From assembly GCA_946479405.1 (NCBI GenBank), contig CAMLGD010000154.1:1-8014 (forward strand): DNA of 8,014 nucleotides. Direction: 5' to 3'. Position 1 is the first letter of the stretch, and every line of letters begins with the position of its first letter. This document shows, piece after piece, positions 6,400 through 8,014 of the stretch. The notes beneath the pieces were generated by a model. That model searched no databases. It saw only the letters and a list, made by a program, of their open reading frames with translations, and was not told where the DNA came from. This stretch comes from an uncultured Vogesella sp. (lineage in GTDB: Bacteria > Pseudomonadota > Gammaproteobacteria > Burkholderiales > Chromobacteriaceae). Both the position numbers and the translations under genes were made by a program.

Positions 6400-6879
6400 T
6401 CAGTGCGGCATCGGCATATCGTGATGTGGCATTGGCATGGCGCTGCCGTCTTCCACCTTGACGTCCACGCTGATGTCGCCGGCTTTTTCGAACTTCAGCG
6501 TCAGCGGAAACTTGTCGCCGGCGTGCGGCTGCTGTTTCACCCCCAGCAGCATCACGTGCAGCCCGCCCGGCGCCAGTTTCAGCGTCTCACCCGGCGCCAC
6601 GGTAATGCCGCCTTCTACCTGGCGCATGCGCATCACGCCGTTGTCGTTGAGGTGAGTGTGCAGCTCAACCGAGCTTGCCAGCGGGCTGCTGGCGGCCAGC
6701 AGTTTGTCGGCGGCCTTGCCGCTGTTGCTGATGGAGAAGAAGGCGCCGGTAGTCGGTGCGGCGGGCGGCATGGCACGGCTGTATGGGTGGCCGATTTTCA
6801 GCGCCCCCACGGTGTATTCGTGAGCGGCGGCGGGCAGGGCAATCAGGCCGGCAATGGCGATGGCAAGCAGGGAACGCAT
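6400..6879 (-). CDS. Periplasmic copper chaperone PCuAC (DUF461 family)
   Basis: This 159-residue exported protein of the PCuAC family binds Cu(I) in the periplasm. Characterised relatives help deliver copper to the CuA site of cytochrome c oxidase. A signal peptide is visible (MRSLLAIAIAGLIALPAAA, cleavage near residue 19/20 before HEY). The copper-ligand pattern is present: His74-x10-Met85 within VELHTH...GVMRMR, and His108-x-Met110 in GLHVMLLG. The spacing between Met85 and His108 is 22 residues by my count, close to the family's usual 21. The C terminus ends in a Met/His-rich tail (MPMPHHDMPMPH) that probably adds metal-binding capacity. I start at 6879 and not at the longer in-frame ATG at 6945, because the signal peptide begins here and a good Shine-Dalgarno (AAGGA, complement of 6886-6890) sits 6 bases upstream. 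A strong terminator follows. No SCO or cytochrome oxidase gene is nearby in this window. Confidence 0.93.
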   Translation of the reverse strand: MRSLLAIAIAGLIALPAAAHEYTVGALKIGHPYSRAMPPAAPTTGAFFSISNSGKAADKLLAASSPLASSVELHTHLNDNGVMRMRQVEGGITVAPGETLKLAPGGLHVMLLGVKQQPHAGDKFPLTLKFEKAGDISVDVKVEDGSAMPMPHHDMPMPH

Positions 6880-6934
6880 GGACAATCCTTGGACAACGGG
6901 GTCAGTCGGTAAGTTGGCCGCAACGCTATCACGT

Positions 6935-6960
6935 CTTTGTCGCACGGGGCAGTGACAAAG
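6935..6960. promoter_or_regulatory. Palindromic operator candidate in a divergent promoter region
   Basis: CTTTGTC (6935-6941) and GACAAAG (6954-6960) form a perfect 7-bp inverted repeat with a 12-base spacer. It overlaps a second small palindrome, GACA-AAG-TGTC (6954-6964). It lies between the divergent PCuAC and GFA-family genes, 55 bases from the former's start codon and 117 from the latter's. That position suits a dimeric regulator's operator. The regulator is unknown; a copper-responsive one is a guess from context only. Confidence 0.35.
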
Positions 6961-7077
6961 TGTCGCAGCCAGCAGCGACGCGCTGCCCGCTTACTCGCCC
7001 TGGGGCTGAACAGTGTGTTTGCGCAGTGTCGCCGGCAGCTATGCCAGAATCGCGCTTTTGCTGGCAGGAACGTAGCG

Positions 7078-7542
7078 ATGCAGCTGTTTGAAGGTGGTTG
7101 TCAGTGCGGGCAGGTGCGCTACCGTGTCCGCGGCCGGGTGGCGACGCTGTTTGCCTGCCATTGCCGCGATTGCCAGCGCCAGTCGGCCAGTGCCTTTGGC
7201 ATGGCGCTGTGGCTGTGCGATGCCGAACTGACCCTGCTGCAGGGGGCGACCGCCAGCTGGGCGCGGCATGCCCCCAGCGGACGGGTGACCGATTGCCGGT
7301 TCTGTCCGCAGTGCGGCAGCCGATTGTTTCATCAGAACCGCGACACGCCGCAGTTCCTCAGCATCAAACCCGGTTCGCTGGACGACACCGGCTGGCTGCG
7401 CCCGGCGGCGCATATCTGGACGCAAAGCATGCAGCCGTGGCTGCTGCTGCCGGCCGAGGTGCCGTGCTGGGCGCAGAACCCGGACGACTTCGCTGCACTG
7501 CTTGCCGCCTGGCAGGCGGCCCCCGGCGATTGCCGTGCCTGA
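7078..7542 (+). CDS. GFA / CENP-V family zinc protein
   Basis: This 154-residue protein belongs to the fold first described for glutathione-dependent formaldehyde-activating enzyme. It shows the expected zinc-ligand cysteines: Cys8-x-Cys10 in GGCQCGQVRY, Cys27-x-Cys29-x-x-Cys32 in ACHCRDCQRQS, and Cys76-x-x-Cys79 in FCPQCGSRLF. Most family members have no proven substrate, so the formaldehyde-glutathione reaction should not be assumed. A longer frame runs upstream to 6937, but I choose the ATG at 7078 because AGGAA (7066-7070) sits 7 bases before it and the family homology begins directly at MQLFEGGCQCG. The gene is divergent from the PCuAC gene. The AzlC-like gene follows 69 bases downstream on the same strand and could be co-transcribed. 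Confidence 0.92.
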   Translation: MQLFEGGCQCGQVRYRVRGRVATLFACHCRDCQRQSASAFGMALWLCDAELTLLQGATASWARHAPSGRVTDCRFCPQCGSRLFHQNRDTPQFLSIKPGSLDDTGWLRPAAHIWTQSMQPWLLLPAEVPCWAQNPDDFAALLAAWQAAPGDCRA

Positions 7543-7583
7543 TGCGCAAGCTGGTGCAAGACGCCGCTGAGCGGCCGTGGCAA

Positions 7584-7599
7584 GTTGCGGCCAACCTTG
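7584..7599. repeat. Copy of the recurring 10-mer GTTGGCCGCA (minus-strand orientation)
   Basis: This is one of five exact copies in the window. The others are at 952-961 (plus, inside the second patatin gene), 2723-2732 (minus), 6315-6324 (plus) and 6913-6922 (plus). This copy and the one at 2723-2736 share 14 bases, CAAGGTTGGCCGCA. Four of the five lie in intergenic gaps, here just before the Shine-Dalgarno of the AzlC-like gene. The function is unknown. Confidence 0.4.
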
Positions 7600-7611
7600 T
7601 GGAGAAAAAAC

Positions 7612-8014
7612 ATGTCTGACCGCGTTTCCGCGCTGCTGGCCGGCAGCCGCGACACCATTCCCATGCTGGTGGGCGCCGCACCGTTCGGGGTGATCTTCGG
7701 CACCCTGGCCATCGCCAGCGGCATTCCGGCCTGGGCCACGCTGGCGCTGTCGGCGCTGGTGTTCGCCGGCTCGTCGCAATTTGTTGCCGTCGGCCTGATC
7801 GGCGGCGGGGTGGCACTGCCGGTGCTGTGGCTGACCACCTTCGTGGTCAATCTGCGCCACGCGCTGTACAGCGCCACGCTGCTGCCGCATGCGCGCCATC
7901 TGCCGGCGCGCTGGCGCTGGCCGCTGGCGTTCTGGCTCACCGACGAAACCTTCGCCGTGGTGGAGCACCGCCTGCGCGAGCATGGTGACGACATGGCCGG
8001 TGCCTGGTACTGGC
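7612..8014 (+). CDS. AzlC/YgaZ-family amino-acid exporter subunit, 3' end outside window
   Basis: These are the first 134 residues of a multi-spanning inner-membrane protein of the AzlC (LIV-E, YgaZ-like) family, still open at the window edge. Family members form the large subunit of a two-part exporter of branched-chain amino acids, normally paired with a small AzlD/YgaH subunit encoded next door. The sequence shows the family's early hallmarks: [10 protein letters not shown] in the first membrane segment, [12 protein letters not shown], and [18 protein letters not shown]. Hydrophobic segments lie at about residues 17-35, 40-62 and 66-80, with a further one beginning near 103. The ATG at 7612 is preceded by GGAG (7601-7604) with 7 bases spacing. 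The 69-base gap after the GFA-family gene has only small GC-rich stems and no T-tract terminator. The AzlD partner, if present, is beyond the window. Confidence 0.92.
   Translation, partial: MSDRVSALLAGSRDTIPMLVGAAPFGVIFGTLAIASGIPAWATLALSALVFAGSSQFVAVGLIGGGVALPVLWLTTFVVNLRHALYSATLLPHARHLPARWRWPLAFWLTDETFAVVEHRLREHGDDMAGAWYW

Noticed and set aside
6880..6945. N-terminal extension of the PCuAC protein from an ATG at 6945
   Set aside because: It would place 22 charged and polar residues before a clean signal peptide. The ATG at 6879 has a good Shine-Dalgarno.
7018..7045. Sigma-70 promoter (TTTGCG, 16 bases, TATGCC) for the GFA-family gene
   Set aside because: Both hexamers match the consensus poorly, so I do not list it as a feature.
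7039..7983. A 314-codon open frame on the minus strand, antisense to the GFA-family and AzlC-like genes
   Set aside because: Its product is an Arg/Gln/Ala-rich shadow with no recognisable motif, while the plus strand encodes two convincing proteins.

Overview
The window is GC-rich (I judge mid-60s percent in coding regions), gene-dense and of proteobacterial character. DinB, the PCuAC copper chaperone, the SelW-like protein and the AzlC-type permease all read like betaproteobacterial proteins. My best guess is a member of the Neisseriales near Chromobacterium or Vogesella, but this is an inference from protein style, not a marker gene.

Layout, left to right. (1) 1-1467, plus strand: two overlapping, tandemly duplicated patatin-like phospholipase genes. 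The first is cut by the window edge; the second is a complete predicted lipoprotein. (2) 1468-1634: a convergent intergenic gap with three hairpins, the last a candidate terminator that overlaps the dinB stop codon. (3) 1635-3040, minus strand: a two-gene unit, a SelW/Rdx-family CxxC protein followed by dinB (DNA polymerase IV). (4) 3041-3414: a 374-base gap of visibly lower GC. It contains what looks like an intact 130-bp miniature transposable element (3149-3278), with 18-bp imperfect terminal inverted repeats and a flanking 5-bp GAGGG duplication. (5) 3415-6150, minus strand: a 911-residue membrane-bound c-di-GMP protein (TM, CHASE4-like sensor, TM, GAF-like, degenerate GGDEF, intact EAL), predicted to be a phosphodiesterase. 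(6) 6151-6399: upstream region of that gene, plus a clear rho-independent terminator for the next gene. (7) 6400-6879, minus strand: a periplasmic PCuAC copper chaperone. (8) 6880-7077: a divergent promoter region with a CTTTGTC-N12-GACAAAG palindrome. (9) 7078-7542, plus strand: a GFA/CENP-V-fold zinc protein. (10) 7612 to the window end, plus strand: an AzlC-family amino-acid exporter subunit, cut by the edge.

The genes do not form one pathway. This is a housekeeping/accessory mix: membrane lipid hydrolysis, translesion synthesis, second-messenger turnover, copper handling, a small zinc enzyme and amino-acid export. No phage, CRISPR, toxin-antitoxin or defence system is visible. The non-genic signals most worth following are the MITE-like element and a 10-mer, GTTGGCCGCA, that occurs five times, four of them in short intergenic gaps.
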